Shown: positions 10,440-23,130 of the stretch, in pieces
Position numbering within the stretch: the stretch's first letter is position 1
Layout: each line of letters starts with the position of its first letter
Origin: Aphrophora alni
Lineage: Eukaryota; Arthropoda; Insecta; Hemiptera; Aphrophoridae
Assembly: GCA_963513935.1 (NCBI GenBank)
Contig: OY740771.1
Location: 9,515,138 to 9,579,137 of the forward strand
Direction of reading: 5' to 3'
Length of the DNA: 64,000 bases
The notes under the pieces: generated by a model
Database searches by the model: none
What the model was told of the DNA's origin: nothing
The model's input: only the letters and a program-made list of their open reading frames with translations
Position numbers and translations under genes: made by a program

Positions 10440-10640
10440 AAAAATCTCTTGACGTCATCTCCTTATAAATAAGAAAAAGAAAAGAACATCTCTACCCATC
10501 GAATACTGTCAGGGTTGCGTGAGTTGACAAACCTAATAGGAAAGATAAAAGAGAGGGACCTAACTCAAGGCTACTTGAATTAGTCTGAATCAAGCTAGGG
10601 CTCGTTACTCCTGTACTCGATCTAAGGAGGTCCCTGAGGG
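10440..10640 (+). repeat. Family S copy 2, plus
   Basis: Diverged copy with GACGTCATCTCCTTATAAATA, AAAGAACATC, CCTAATAGGAAAGATAAAAG and GTCCCTGAGGG in family order. Confidence 0.65.
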
Positions 10641-10644
10641 TCGT

Positions 10645-11660
10645 CTGTGATGCTAGAGCAAGTAATTTCGTCAATGTTATACAGTATGCATATATGTTGC
10701 ACAAACTTTCTCTCATTCATACAAACACAGCAAACCCATCTTTTAAAAGACTGTAATTCTGAAAAACCTGATGTAAAGTGAATAGAAAATTGCGCAATGA
10801 ATTTAAATAATCATCAGAATCATCAATATATCACATTGTTTGTCTATTTTCAGAGTTTTAAAGTTTTTTCTATGTTTAATCGAATGCTTTTCATTTGTCA
10901 TAAAATGAAGTTCTTAACACTGGGTTTAGCAAGAATCATCACCAATAGGTTAGGTGGTTATATATAACCGTGCATACCCGCGGATAAGCGATAACGTAAG
11001 TCAATATGCCGAATCAATGTTATAACATTTTTGTACTTTGTTTACTTCCTTATCTATTTATATCCATTCTATACCTACGAATGCCGATAAGAAGTCAAAT
11101 TAACACACAGTACAAGCGTCTAATGTTTTGTAAACACAGAATCAGCAACATTAATTTGTTTTGGTTATTTAGTTAAAAATCTCAATTCTTTGATTCAGTT
11201 GAGAACATAATTTTATGACGAATGAAAGGGATTCCGTTAAAAAAAGTGGGGTTCAAATTCCGAAAGTTTAATTACACGTATTTGAGCAGCTGATTTCAAC
11301 TTATTAAATCTGAGGTTGTGTTTACTTTGTAGCTAGTCTCATATTATACACTAATCCAAAACCACAAACAGAGTGATTTTATCCTAATCTAGTTAACACG
11401 CTCCCCCTATCCATTACAACAATTTGATTAAGATTGGATGTCACGCGACCGCATACATTTGTCTTGGCTTTAAGATCAATACATTAGTAACAAGGGAGCC
11501 ATTGATTTAGCAAGTGAACAAAGACGCGTCGCAACGTGTAGCATTACCTTGGGTTGTACATCTTTATAATGTGAGAAACTTGTTAAACAGTTAGGTGTGC
11601 GTACTGGTAATGAAATAGCAGAATGGTGTTGAGTCCGATGTTATAAAGGGTAAAAACATG
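10645..11660. other. A+T-rich DNA without recognised genes
   Basis: No gene, RNA or clear repeat seen. GGTTAGGTGGTTATATATAACC at 10949-10970 is a small dyad. Confidence 0.45.
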
Positions 11661-11668
11661 TCATTTAA

Positions 11669-11823
11669 CATGTTGGGTGCTCGCGCCGACTTTTGTCGGC
11701 GTCGCTAGCTCTGCCATGAGGCGCGAGCCGACAAAAGTCGGCGCCAGACCAACTGAAATGATTTGACATAAAACATTTTAGCCATAGGTGATGGTATATA
11801 CTTATTTTTCAGCAGTGAACGTG
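11669..11823 (+). mobile_element. piggyBac-like MITE, 155 bp
   Basis: TTAA flanks both ends exactly (11665-11668 and 11824-11827), the piggyBac target duplication. Termini are CATGTTGGGTGC and, reversed, CACGTTCACTGC. Inside, GCCGACTTTTGTCGGC and GCCGACAAAAGTCGGC form two short hairpins that are also inverted to each other across GCTAGCTCTGCC. A second, older copy lies reversed at 51001-51155. Too short to encode a transposase, so it would depend on an autonomous relative. Confidence 0.75.
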
Positions 11824-11977
11824 TTAAGAACACTTGGTCACGGAAAATATAATAACCGAAAGACAAAGCTTTTGTTGGGATTAGCTGCTTAGGGACTTTA
11901 TGTTGTTTGGATGGTCCGTGGTCGACAATATTCCCATTATTCAACCTCCCAGCTTGGCTATCTTTAGTTTTAGTCTA

Positions 11978-12020
11978 TCTAATATTATCTCACAAGTCAA
12001 GTTCCATATTTATTTGTGAG
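11978..12020 (+). repeat. Fragment of hairpin-tail family H
   Basis: ATTATCTCACAAGTCAAG followed by TTCCATATTTATTT matches the distal part of the family H copies at 38690, 50535 (minus) and 62795. Confidence 0.5.
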
Positions 12021-12483
12021 ATTAAGATCTCTAAAGAGTTAAAATATAGATGGTGACGACAGCAGTGTTATCATCTCCCTAGAAAACAAGTAAAAGGACA
12101 GCAATTGGTTGTTGTTTTGTATCATTTTTCTTAAAATTTTGAGCAGAATATATATATAAACAAAAATTATGTATTTAACGATAAAAAAAAATAGATTTTG
12201 CAATAAGGTCAGTCCGATGAATCGCGGGTGGTGGGTTATTTTCCGACGGTTAGAAAGGATAGACCAGGGTTATATCCGACGATTTTATGTCGTTATGCAG
12301 TTGGCAACGTTGCACATTCCAAACGTAGTAAAAGCAAGACTCATATCTATTATTAAAAGAGATACCCTGTCAACAGCTTGTCACTATAACAATACAATGA
12401 GTAAATCTATGCAATCTATAGTATAAATATAGAATCTTTCCGATTTTAAATCATTGAGTTGTGTGTTGAGCTGGTGTCATGTT

Positions 12484-12935
12484 AGGTTAGATATATAATA
12501 AACTGGACTACGTGTTGATAAAATATTAGGGGGACCTAAAAACCGTCGGAAATGATACAGGTCAATTCCTTCTACCTGAAAACCGTCGGAAATAACGAGT
12601 AACCGAATCACGCTGGCCGTTATGGTTAGGTTAGGTTAGGTTAGGTTAAATATATAATAAACTGGACTACGTGTTGATAAAATATAAGGGGGACCTAAAA
12701 ACCGTCGGAAATGATACAGGTCAATTCCTTCTACCTGAAAACCGTCGGAAATGATAAGTAACCGAATCACGCTGGCCGTTAAGGTTAGGTTAGGTTAAAT
12801 ATATAATAAACTGGACTACGTGTTGATAAAATATTAGGGGGGCCTAAAAACCGTCGGAAATGATACAGGTCAATTCCTTCTACCTGAAAACCGTCGGAAA
12901 TAACGAGTAACCGAATCACGCTGACCGTTAAGGAC
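12484..12935. repeat. Minisatellite of three 149-159 bp units containing TTAGG
   Basis: Three near-identical units start at about 12491, 12650 and 12799 (ATATATAATAAACTGGACTA). Each has two ACCGTCGGAAAT segments around ACAGGTCAATTCCTTCTACC and ends AACCGAATCACGCTG. Units are joined by TTAGG runs. The first-to-second spacing (159) and the second-to-third (149) differ by the length of two TTAGG units. TTAGG is the insect telomeric repeat. Confidence 0.92.
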
Positions 12936-12939
12936 CAGG

Positions 12940-14335
12940 TGTAATTCACAGGTTATTGTGTGATTGCAAGCTGTGTGTGTAACATAGAAGCTTTCCCTTT
13001 CAATTTAGTGCCCTAAGACTCATTTCTGTATACGTGATGTCACAAAAATAGAACAAAGTGATTGTTAGCAGTTAATGGACGTTTTGTAGTCTCTTGACAT
13101 TACAATACCTTACGTATTAAAAAAAGGTTTTTTTAAAAGAGTAAATGAGAACGTGAAGGTTGAATACGTTAGTAGGAAACAATACGATTTCAATAAAACA
13201 GAGGCGTGGTTTGGCAACGCATTCCTGCTTCAACTGTATTTCACTAAATAAACAACAATAGGTGAACACATTGTTGATATATCCTTGTATTATTATTGGC
13301 AAAACATTAATAACTTCTGGTGCTTTAGAATTGATTTATCTTGCATTCTAAATTGGGAAAGAACTCTGGCGCCAAATGTATGCTTATATATGTGGTGGTT
13401 GGTGGAATTTATTGATTATTTTTATCTTTTATTTATTTTACGAAGTCAAAGCTATGTGATGTCGATTTTTTGGCGGAAATATCTGTTAGGTTACAAATTT
13501 TAATCAACCCCTATTAATTTAAGCTGTTCAATCGCCATGTATTAAAAGGCCTTTTTTTCTCGAAATCATCTCTATCGATTTCTATTATCCCTGTATTTTA
13601 TTCGAATATTTATCATCATTTATGTGTGTAACTAATAAAGGACGTTTTGAGTATAAATCAACTTCCGTTATCAAGAGTCAACAGCCTAGTAGATTAGGGC
13701 TATTTTGTAAACTAAAATAGTGTTTTGTTTTAAATAATTATAGTTTTTGAATTTATTAAGATTTTGAACCGAAATTTGACGTACGAATTTCTTGCAACGG
13801 TTTATCAGTATACCAATAATGAAATGTTAACTCGTAAATTTTCAAAATCTCGGCCGTTTAGATTTTTTGTAAAATTAATGTTCGTCACCATTTCAACAAT
13901 TTTTAAGATAAGGTTTTGATTCTTGGTATAGCCTACTGATAACAATTTAGCACGAAAAATGTGTGTACAAAATTTCGACTGGAAATATTAATAAATTCTA
14001 AAGCTATATTTATTTTTCAAAAAAACAACAACAACACAAAATGGGTGACAGATGGAAAACTATGCGATTCCGGACAGATGTTAATAGGAACTTTTTTTCT
14101 TTATTTTGACTCATATTACCACCACTTAAAGTTTGGCACAACATTTTCTGAACACTCTGTATATAGGGAAAGTTGTGATGGGTCAAAAAGTTGTGAACGC
14201 TCATATCTTTGTCCCAGTACATCTGTCGGGAAAATGACGAAGGTCCATTGTGACGGGAAATTTAGTCAGCTACAAGTTTTGTCTTAAACTTTTTTTATAT
14301 TCCATTATGTTTGCTTATAGCCCAACTGGATTGTT
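12940..14335. other. A+T-rich DNA, no gene recognised
   Basis: Short open frames at 13285-13503 and 13961-14287 have no recognisable motif. AACACTCTGTATATAG at about 14150 is another element-end motif without a partner. Confidence 0.45.
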
Positions 14336-14341
14336 AATAAT

Positions 14342-14579
14342 TAATTACTATTTAATTACCTTGTATTGAGGTGTTACCTACCGTCGAACAATCCTTACTT
14401 GTAGTTTTTTATCGTGTTTTTTAAATGTGAATTAATATGTGTCGTTAAGTGTTTCTATGTGTTTTTATATTTGAAAATGACTGACAAATAGTTGAAACGC
14501 GTCATATAAGATAGTGTAAACTACAAGTAAGGATTGTTCGACGGTAACACCTCAATACAAGGTAATTAAATAGTAATTA
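14342..14579. mobile_element. Fold-back element with about 62-bp arms
   Basis: The left arm 14342-14407 is mirrored by 14518-14579, apart from a small TA insertion near the CGTCGAACAATCC block. The loop of about 110 nt contains TTGAAACGCGTC, shared with the GAAAC hairpin motif elsewhere in the window. No clear target duplication was seen. Confidence 0.85.
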
Positions 14580-14941
14580 GTTTTTTTATATCTTCATTAG
14601 TTTTTGAGATATTTACAAAAACCGTTTTGTACCACCTTTAAAGTCTCCTAAGGGGGCCCAGCGGTGAGCTAGAGTGTCAGTTTTTTCCAGCATTGAAGTA
14701 ATCACAAAACCTAACTTTTGTCCAGATTTTCACAAAATCTGTTTTTATTCAGTTTTCTATTGTTTTTGTTTAGTGAGTTGTTTTCTGAGCTTACTTTTAA
14801 TATAATCAACATGGTCCTACTAATTCCATGATAGGTGTCTGAGAAATTACTGGGGATATAAATACACTTTTGTTTGACTCGATGGTATATTCAAATCTGA
14901 TATTCAATTCACAGAAATCGATTTCATTTTTTTCTTCAAAG

Positions 14942-15054
14942 CGACAGCTGTTGTCTGGTCATTGGCAAGGAATGGCGGTAGACCACACAGCTACAGCGCA
15001 ATCTTTATTAGACTCTGCGGTCAGACAGAGGAGGTCAAAGTTGAAATGTCACAG
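14942..15054 (+). CDS. Candidate exon, unrecognised
   Basis: An acceptor (TTTTTTTCTTCAAAG) and a donor (TCACAG/GTAAGA) bound a 113-nt block that is less A+T rich than its flanks. Two of three frames are open, so the frame is not decided. The ending at phase 0 reads ..TEEVKVEMSQ. No family recognised. It may be chance or part of an old retrocopy, because the frame continues 18 codons past the donor. Confidence 0.2.
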
Positions 15055-15339
15055 GTAAGAAATGTGTCCGACGTAAACTTGAAGGAATTCCAGGCGTGAT
15101 TCTGCCTCGTGGACTGGAAAATCTTTACAATGAGTTGGACCTTAGCCAGAAGACTGTAGTGTATTGATCTGATGCAGTGCGTGAAATTAACGCATTGTGT
15201 TCCGTTCTTTCTTCTTCTTCATCTCAAAAAGCACCGCTACGATGTTAACAACATTTTGTGCGAGTGTTTTAATATGTATCAAATTTGATAGGGGAAAATA
15301 ATACACTTGCACTACCTTTTAAAATACACCCAACCACAA

Positions 15340-16005
15340 ATGTTTGTACGGGGGTTTGCCAAATATATCAGCTTGTAGTTGACGTGGGAAGTTGACACGT
15401 CAATTGAAAGTTTTTTATCGGTCCCTATCTATGGGGTATGCCAAAACTCAGATTCCATATACAGGGTGTTCCGGAAAAAAGAAGTATTTTTTCTCTCTTT
15501 CATATAAAATCGTGTCCAACCCCCCCCCCCCCCGACTTACTGCTAAAAATACCGTTTATTTTAGTGGAAACAATATCTTTTTATAATACGTGGATACCTA
15601 CTAAGTTAGGAGGAATCAAATTTCAGCCTTATTTCATTATTACTCGGCCAGTACACAAGAAAAACATTTATTTGGCAAACTGTTTAAATTTTCTAACTGA
15701 TGATGTAATAAAATATTTTTCTGAACAGAATCTATGAGTGATAAAATTCCGTTTTCACCAAAATAAAGGGATTTTTAGGTGTAACTTAGGAGGGGAAAAA
15801 TTGATGTGCTTCTTATAGTTTAAAAAAAGAAGAGGAAAATACGTTATATATTTTTTTCGGAACACTCTGTGTATAGAACCTGCGTTTCGGCACACCCTGT
15901 AGATATCCCCAATCAAGAGCTTTCAATTGATGTGTCTATCACCATTCTACTCTAATTAGAAGCTGAGATATTGCAATGTATGCGGGACTTTTGTCCAACA
16001 CTTTG
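15340..16005. mobile_element. TIR element with about 150-bp inverted termini
   Basis: The left end (ATATATCAGCTTGTAG, CACGTCAATTGAAAG, then CATATACAGGGTGTTCCGG) is mirrored at the right (CGGAACACTCTGTGTATAG, CTTTCAATTGATGTG, AGCTGAGATATTGCAATGTA). The ACAGGGTGT motif recurs within each arm. The interior has C-homopolymer tracts and no transposase, so it is non-autonomous. A second copy of its left part is at 16877-17125. Confidence 0.75.
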
Positions 16006-16009
16006 TATA

Positions 16010-16870
16010 TGGTTGAGCTAAATAAAGCATAAAACATTTTTAATCAGGAGGACTATTTTTTGTCTAATTTAGTTCTTTGTTTTAGATTTTTAAATCTAAT
16101 TTAAAAAAATTTATTCGTTTATTATTTTTTGTGTTTGGATTCCATGCTTCTGACCTCTAAATTTAGTTTTGTAAATTTGTATTTGTATGTGTGTATATGA
16201 TGATTTTTATTTTCCGTAAATATTTACTTTTAGGTTGTAATATTTGTATTGCTTTTGTTTAATTTGTATTATTTAAAAAATAATAATATTATGTGATTTA
16301 CACTCTTCTATGTGGGGATTAATTTGTATTTTTCTTTGATATATTTTACGAAATAAAATAATTCCAATTATTAAATTTTAAGAAAACCGAAATGTCAAAG
16401 TTATAAAATTATACGTAGACAATATGAAAATCACCCAATTAAACATATTCACTATAACCAACCCAAAAACATTACTCATTTCATCAAACTCCCTACTACA
16501 GCAGTTATAAATATCATTCATATTTTGTATCTCCATATAATATAATAAGTGTAACATTGAACAGTGCCAAAATTCACGTATAACGAGTTTTAAAAGAAAT
16601 ATTAAGTAAATGAGAGAAAAAAGAACTTCCGCTGGGGTGGGGGGTGGGAAAGAGGATTTGGCAATTCTATTCTAAAACATCCAAACAGGCAGCAACATAT
16701 TTTACACCTGAGAAGAAAATTAAATGTTTTGAATAAAAGTATAGTTATAAAAAACCGTCGTATCGTTTCGGAGCCTCGTAGATGTGTGTATATTAACAAG
16801 TCTCCACTCGCTTCGCTCGTATCGATGTCTCGGCCATGACGGGCCACAAAGGAGTAGATATATATACTAC
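16010..16870. other. Highly A+T-rich DNA
   Basis: No gene recognised. The open frame 16602-16961 on the minus strand overlaps repeats and is not credible. CCACTCGCTTCGCTCGT at about 16803 recurs at 60710 and 60768. Confidence 0.45.
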
Positions 16871-16876
16871 AAGTAT

Positions 16877-17125
16877 ATAATACACTTGCACTACCTTTTA
16901 AATACACCCTACCACAAAACGTTTGTACGGGGGTTTGCCAAAAATCCTGGATACATTGCAATATCTCAGCTTGTAGTTGACGTAGGAAGTTGCCACATTG
17001 AAAGTATTTGATCGGTGCTTATCTACGGGGTATGCCAAAACACAGATTCTATATCCAGGGTGTTCCGAAAATAAAGTATTTTTCTCTTTCATATAAAAGC
17101 GTGTCAACCCTCCCCCCCGGACTTA
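16877..17125 (+). repeat. Partial copy of the 15.3-kb TIR element
   Basis: Direct repeat of about 15293-15540. Shared blocks are ATACACTTGCACTACCTTTT, GTTTGTACGGGGGTTTGCCA, CAGCTTGTAGTTGACGT, GGGGTATGCCAAAAC and CCAGGGTGTTCCG followed by a C-run. The right half is missing. Confidence 0.8.
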
Positions 17126-17149
17126 TAATGCAAGTATATATATGATGGA

Positions 17150-17540
17150 GTCTCCATTCGTGTCGGTGAGTTGGCTTTGGCAGATGTTGTAACTATACAT
17201 TTTCTTGGAAGGTAATGTTGTAAATTAGTTTTTTTTACAATACTTCACTATTTTTTATCGTAGGAGGTGGGGGTTGATACCGCTTACGTACACAATTTAA
17301 ATTTGTATTTAATTTAGTGTGTTAGAAGTTGAATAAGACACGAGATATGAACAAAAACAGTTTTAAAATATCCACCATTTTAATTCGATTTTTCTGAATT
17401 GCAATAGGGTTCTATAGGAGCAAACTATGTCTTAACCCAATTTCATGTTCCTGTCTTAATTTTCGTACCCGCTGTCGTACTTACGTTCTTGCTACAACGA
17501 CAACGGACGGCATGTCATGAGAAAATTCGATGTCAACAGA
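17150..17540 (+). repeat. Dispersed repeat family R2, copy 1
   Basis: Carries GAAGTTGAATAAGACACGAG, a TTTTAAAATATCCACCATTTT block, AATTTCATGTTCCTGTCTTA and a CGCTGTCGTACTTACGT block. These recur around 28730 and 60960, in part at 24695, and reversed at 24060. No coding frame; ends undefined. Confidence 0.6.
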
Positions 17541-17639
17541 GATCGACATTTTTGATGTTTATCAAACCTACCCTATAATTCCTATACTGGATTAGTAATC
17601 ATTTGGTAACTTTTTTCTAATCCCCAATTCGTCTAACTT

Positions 17640-20185
17640 TAAAATGTCCCTAAGAACTGATTATTTTATTTATTTATTGCTCACATTCTTACAAAAAAAA
17701 AAAAAAAATTCCAACTTCGTGGCTCAGCTTTCCAGCCATTTAGCCTTATATACATAACCCTTCCCCATAGTAAAATAACAATTATTCATAAAATAACTAA
17801 TAACTACAAAAACTTGATTTTTAACAAGTAATACACTCCACCAAATTTAGCGATTACCTTAATTACATAAATATAAATAATAACATATATATATAAGTCC
17901 AACCAAAAAAAAAACAATTATATCATACTTCATCCTAACACACCATTTCTTTAAATACATTCTATACATATTAATAATTGTAAATAACTGTATAAATAAT
18001 AATTCTTTACAAACGACAATATTTATCTCCATACCGAATCCTGCAACAAAAACCCCCACTAATTATCATTATATACATCTTACTTATCTACTTCATTCCA
18101 TTTCTGTCTCATTATCGCCATAAACAACCCCTACGTCCCTTAGAACCTGGTCGTCATTGCTTCTACCAATAAATAAATAATTATCCTCCTCAGACATCCA
18201 TGTGCAGTTACTTCCCTCTAGACTAAAAGTGTTTTATGATTTACTTGACTCGTCTCTCTTCTGCTTCATACTTGTCCTAAATGATTGTATTCGTTTTGTG
18301 TATGATCAACATGTGACTCCTTTTTACATTCAGTTAAAATAGCTCAAGCTTGAGCCTCCCAGACGTAAAGCGATTTTGACTCTTTTATGCCTTCATATTT
18401 CTCTAATGTCTTTAATTTTATGTCCTATATTCATAGACTTAATACTCGATCTTCTTCGGTTATCCTTCAAATTTCTCTTCATCGCACTTCTATCTTAGGT
18501 TTCCTACTCCAGATTGTGGGACTGTGTTCCCAGTGGGGTCAGGGAGAGTCCGAGTTTGTCTATATTGAAAATGAAACGTGAGGAACGTCGAATTTGTTTG
18601 ACGGTAAACCCTCTTTTTTCCACCATTGATAAGTTTAGACTCGCGCGCGCGCGCACACACATATATGTTTGACTCCCTCTCTGTATTTGTGTTTGTGTAT
18701 GTATGTATATTACATAGAACTGTTATTTACAGTTCTCATTTTATTTTACGGTAAGCTATTTGGTATTGGTGGTAAAGTTTATAGTTTACTTATTAAATAT
18801 GCTCTTTTTATTTATAATTCTTAATGTATTGTGTAACATGTAATGTTTTCGTATTGTTAATGATTATAATGTGCGAAATTGTTTACTTTTTTTATTATTG
18901 TATTTTGTTATGTATCACATAACAGTTTTGTCTGTTTATTATGTCTAGAGAGAGCAATGGCTTGTTTTCAGTAGAAGGGGCTACATAGCCTCGACTGCGC
19001 CCTTAGTTCATACTTCATAAATATCGACTCGCATACAGATATTTAGTCAGGTACAAAGTGTAAAAGTTGGGTCCAGATTCCTATTCATATTCTAAACTGT
19101 AAGGTCTAGAGCAATTCCTGTGCAGGCTTTAGATTTGCATCTACTTTGCAAGCGAATGTTTGGTGACAGATGGTCAAAGCTTAGCCGCCACAACGTTGCC
19201 AAGAAAGAAGCGGTGTTTTTAGTAAAACAGGATTTCCTTTCTTCATCTTGTGCAGGAAAGCACGTCCCTTACACTCTTCTTTGTGTAGGTGTGGTAGCTT
19301 AGTGTTTTACTTTGTTGACAAAATTCTTAGATAAACCGACACGTGGATGTGAGCTATTTGTAAAATACATTAATAGATGGTAAATACGGGATGACTGAAA
19401 TGAAACTTTATTCTACATTTATTTATTATCTTTCTTGTTCTGGACCCCTTATTTTTTAAATGTTCATAATTTTTTTTTAATTATTTTATTATTATTATTA
19501 TTATTTTTAATTATTACTATTTTGTTTATCTCAAATCAAATATTCAAACAAACTGTGTATTTTGCAGTTGTACAACCGTCCCAAGCCTATCTCGAATGTG
19601 TGTATATATTTCTGTTGTTCGATTCTGTTCCAAGAAAACTTCAACTGATCCTGGTTTAGTTAATGTAGGCAATTACTTTAAAGTACTTCAAAAAAGAAAT
19701 CATTTGGAAACCACATTACCCATTACAAATGATTGAAAATGTTGGTTTACATAAGGAATTTTCAAGTTGGCTGTCACGTTGGGAAATGATGGTCGAATTT
19801 CATTTTATTACAGAGAAAAGTAGGTAAGGTCCCCCATTTGAAGTTTTTTTGTAAATCTTACAGTTTTATACCCGGTACTCGTGATGCCCTGAGGGTCTAC
19901 ATAAATAGATAACCTTACAAGTATGTGACGTAACGGAACGAGTATTATGACGTGATCTTGTTAGTTAACTTAAGCGTTTTAACAGTTTAATCTTTCAAGA
20001 AACAAACAGCTGATTTGTAACTTTTTATAGGTTTAGTGTTTGAATTATTTCTTCAAATAGAACTTTTGATTGGAATCAAAAATCTAAAATCCACTCTAGT
20101 CACGATCAGAGAAATGGTTTTAAAGATTCAACGTTTCTTACATTTCAATTTCAACCTACTTGTCGCTCCAATGAATTATTCCCTC
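17640..20185. other. Low-complexity and unassigned DNA
   Basis: Holds an A-run (17693-17708) and a GC/AC dinucleotide tract at about 18641-18664. The remainder is mostly T- and A-rich, with a LINE 3'-UTR-like feel around 17700-18250 and 18950-19010 that I could not prove. Short open frames (19120-19302, 19435-19659) lack motifs. Confidence 0.4.
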
Positions 20186-20194
20186 GGGTAGGGC

Positions 20195-20350
20195 GTATAG
20201 GTGAGCAATCCCGAGGAATCTATCTGGATCTACACCTTCCGTCATTAGAAGCAAATCTTTCCTATCAGGTCTCTCTTGTTCCTTCCGACCCTGACGCTAA
20301 CAGACGGGAGAGCTTTACTTTATGATCTTGTCTTCATTTTTATTTTAGGC
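20195..20350 (-). repeat. Family S copy 3, minus
   Basis: Reads in reverse CAATCCCGAGG, GGATCTACAC, CTATCAGGTCTCTCTTG, CCGACCCTGACGCTAA and TTTAGGCGATG. Confidence 0.65.
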
Positions 20351-20359
20351 GATGTGACC

Positions 20360-21566
20360 AAGTACAGGTTGTCCTGGAAAAGGTGTACTGTCGTTTCATT
20401 ATGGGATTATATAAATCAAATCTAACAAAAAATATCAAACAACATACAGTTTAATTATTATCCGTCTATCCGCCATTTTTTTATTTTAGAAATAGTTTAG
20501 ATATTGAGTTCAAATTTGGTGTAAGCGTTTTGTATGTTACGTTTTAAAAGTGTACCAAACACAAAGACTTTGTTTTTTATAATTTTCAAAATGGCAACCG
20601 TTTAAAAACTTTTAACGTCGATTATCTCCAAACGCGATAACTTTAAAACAATTTAAATCCCGCCATTTTAAAAATTATAAAAAATATCTTTGGTACTCTT
20701 GTAAAACTTAATATACAAAATGTATATACTGAATCTGAACTCAATATCCGATTTATTTCTGAAGTTATATTTTATTCTCGGTTTGAAGTTATGTCTTTGA
20801 TACAACAACACGTATTTGACGTTAGTTGTGTGTTACCGTGATTGTGTTTTTTGACTTCTCAGTTTTAGCTCTGAGATGCATGCTTTGATATTAAGGTTGG
20901 TGGTATTCTTATTTAATTTTACTTCTTACATAGGCTTAGTTTCTAGTTTCATGTTTCTTTAGTTTTTAGTCACTTGATAACGGGAATTGATTCTTATTCC
21001 CGAAACGTCGTTTTGATTTTTAACACACAAATGATGGCAAATGTCCGAAAAATGTATAATAATATATTTTATTGTATCCGGTGGATAGACGGATAATGGA
21101 AGCGGAATTGGACTATGTTTTGACATTTTTTTGTTCGTTTCGATGTATTTAATACGAAAATGAATAGCTAGTTGACCTCTTACGAGACACTCTGTACCTC
21201 ACAATAAGGGATCCTATATTTTTTTGATTTGATAGGAAGATCAGCTGGTTTCAGATTGGTAATTGTAACTGCGTGGGATTGTTGAAGTTAGTTATTGCTG
21301 ACAGACAAGGATATTGCTGATGCTAGGTTTATTGTTACACGACCTCCATATAAACATAACACTATTGTTATATCGGATATGTGCTGGGCGTGTTGTGATT
21401 TGTTGTTCAAATAACATAATTTCATGGTTTTTAAAATGTCGTAAAAAATTAGTATATTTGAGTCAGTTGGATTAGACAAAATATTGACATTTTATAGAAT
21501 AGTGTTTGAACTTACAGTTCGTTTATCCAAAAATATATTTCAAGTATCCATCCATCCACTTGGATG

Positions 21567-21601
<35 letters not shown>

Positions 21602-23125
21602 CTATATATATATAATATAACCTAAATTTTTTTTTAAATTTTTTGTGTAATAAACTCGTTTTAACCCTCTATTTGCCCATGCTAATTGATTCACGTTTTT
21701 TTTCATCGGTTGAAATAATTTCAAAAATTCGCCAAAAATAGAAATTCTATCCCAATCATAAAGTGATCCATAGCTTTTTTTTAGGAAAAGGTCCAAATTA
21801 TTCAAATATGTAACTAAAAATTTGATTGGTGCAAAATTGTAAAAGTTATAAGCTCAGGAAGCAAAAATTTTCAAAAACGGAAGATTTTTTTCTAAATTCA
21901 GGCCTAAATAAATACTATAAAAATGTATAGGCCTGGTTATACAAAATACACAAAAGTTTCATAATTTAGTTGTGAATAGAAATATGTAAAAACATTTACC
22001 AATTTCAAAGTAGTTTTTATGAAATAGATTTTTTTATGTCCGTACTACACACCGGCACTAAAATTTAGCCTATTTTGAAACACCAATCTAAAATGTATCC
22101 TTTACCCAAAAATGAAATTTTATATACCAAATTGTAGAGAATAAATCATAGAATAGAACTGTAAACTTGAACATTTTATGTAACTTACCATTTTGTAATC
22201 AGAAATTACGAAACGAAATTTCGTTATGTATGTTATCAACTCACCTACCGACATAGCCTACAATGTTACTAAATTTAGCTTGTCTAAAACTAATTTCACT
22301 AAACAAACACAATAACAAACACTACACTTATTTATTTATATATAAAACACAATTTCATAAACGTTATTCACTATAAATCAACAAAATATCATTCAATTCA
22401 GAGCAAACTAACTGCTAACCTAAAACGTGCCAACCGTGTGGTTTTAGATACAAACATAGCGGATGATTTGCAACTGTAAAAACGGTTGGTTTGAGAGGGG
22501 ATTGTCTAAAGACTCAGTGGAACAAAATGTGAACAAGACATACCAATGGAATCAGTGAACCTTTATCTTCAATACCTTGTAAAAAGAATTTTACAAACAC
22601 TTCATCTGTGAGAAACATATCGACTTCCAAAGAAGCTTGCTTATTGGTCCAAATCTTGGCCAATAGCAAAGGTTTATGCGGTTGAACACAAAACCTAAAC
22701 CGTAAACGTGATCTAAGATTTGAAAGCAGTTCTAGAAAGATGGAAATGCAAGCTTTCTATTGGTGTAAATATCATTGTCCTAAAGTCGGTGTGTATAACT
22801 GTTATAGGTCTTGAAAGTTGACGAAATTCTAGCGTTCGTCGACGCACGGACCAGCTGTTTACAGTTCTGCAATTATTCCATCGATCATTAGACGTGTTAA
22901 TATTCATTTTAGAAACATATGGTAAATACAAAGATTAAAGTTTGAAAAGTTTCCTTTCCAACGGTATAAAGTTTATTAAGATTGGATGACAATTAGTGGG
23001 TCAAATATTAGAATGTATAGTACTGCACGCTACTTGTAAAAGTACTACAGTTTTCTGCAGTAGTGCAGAGTCAGGGTTAAAAGCTTTTTTGAGTAGAATA
23101 ATCAAAAGAAAAATTGTTTTTTATA
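20360..23125. other. A+T-rich DNA with degenerate repeats, no gene
   Basis: ATTATCCGTCTATCCGCCA near 20456 is mirrored near 21080 (GGATAGACGGATAAT), suggesting an old inverted-repeat element. A GAAAC hairpin motif lies at 20973-21010. No credible coding sequence. Confidence 0.4.
21568..21599. repeat. (TA)n microsatellite
   Basis: About 16 uninterrupted TA units, followed by a shorter TATATATA run after GGC. Confidence 0.95.
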
Positions 23126-23130
23126 AAATA

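Noticed and set aside
11705..11944. 79-codon minus-strand frame as a piggyBac transposase
   Set aside because: It overlaps the MITE end by position only. Its residues show no piggyBac catalytic or RING-type pattern.
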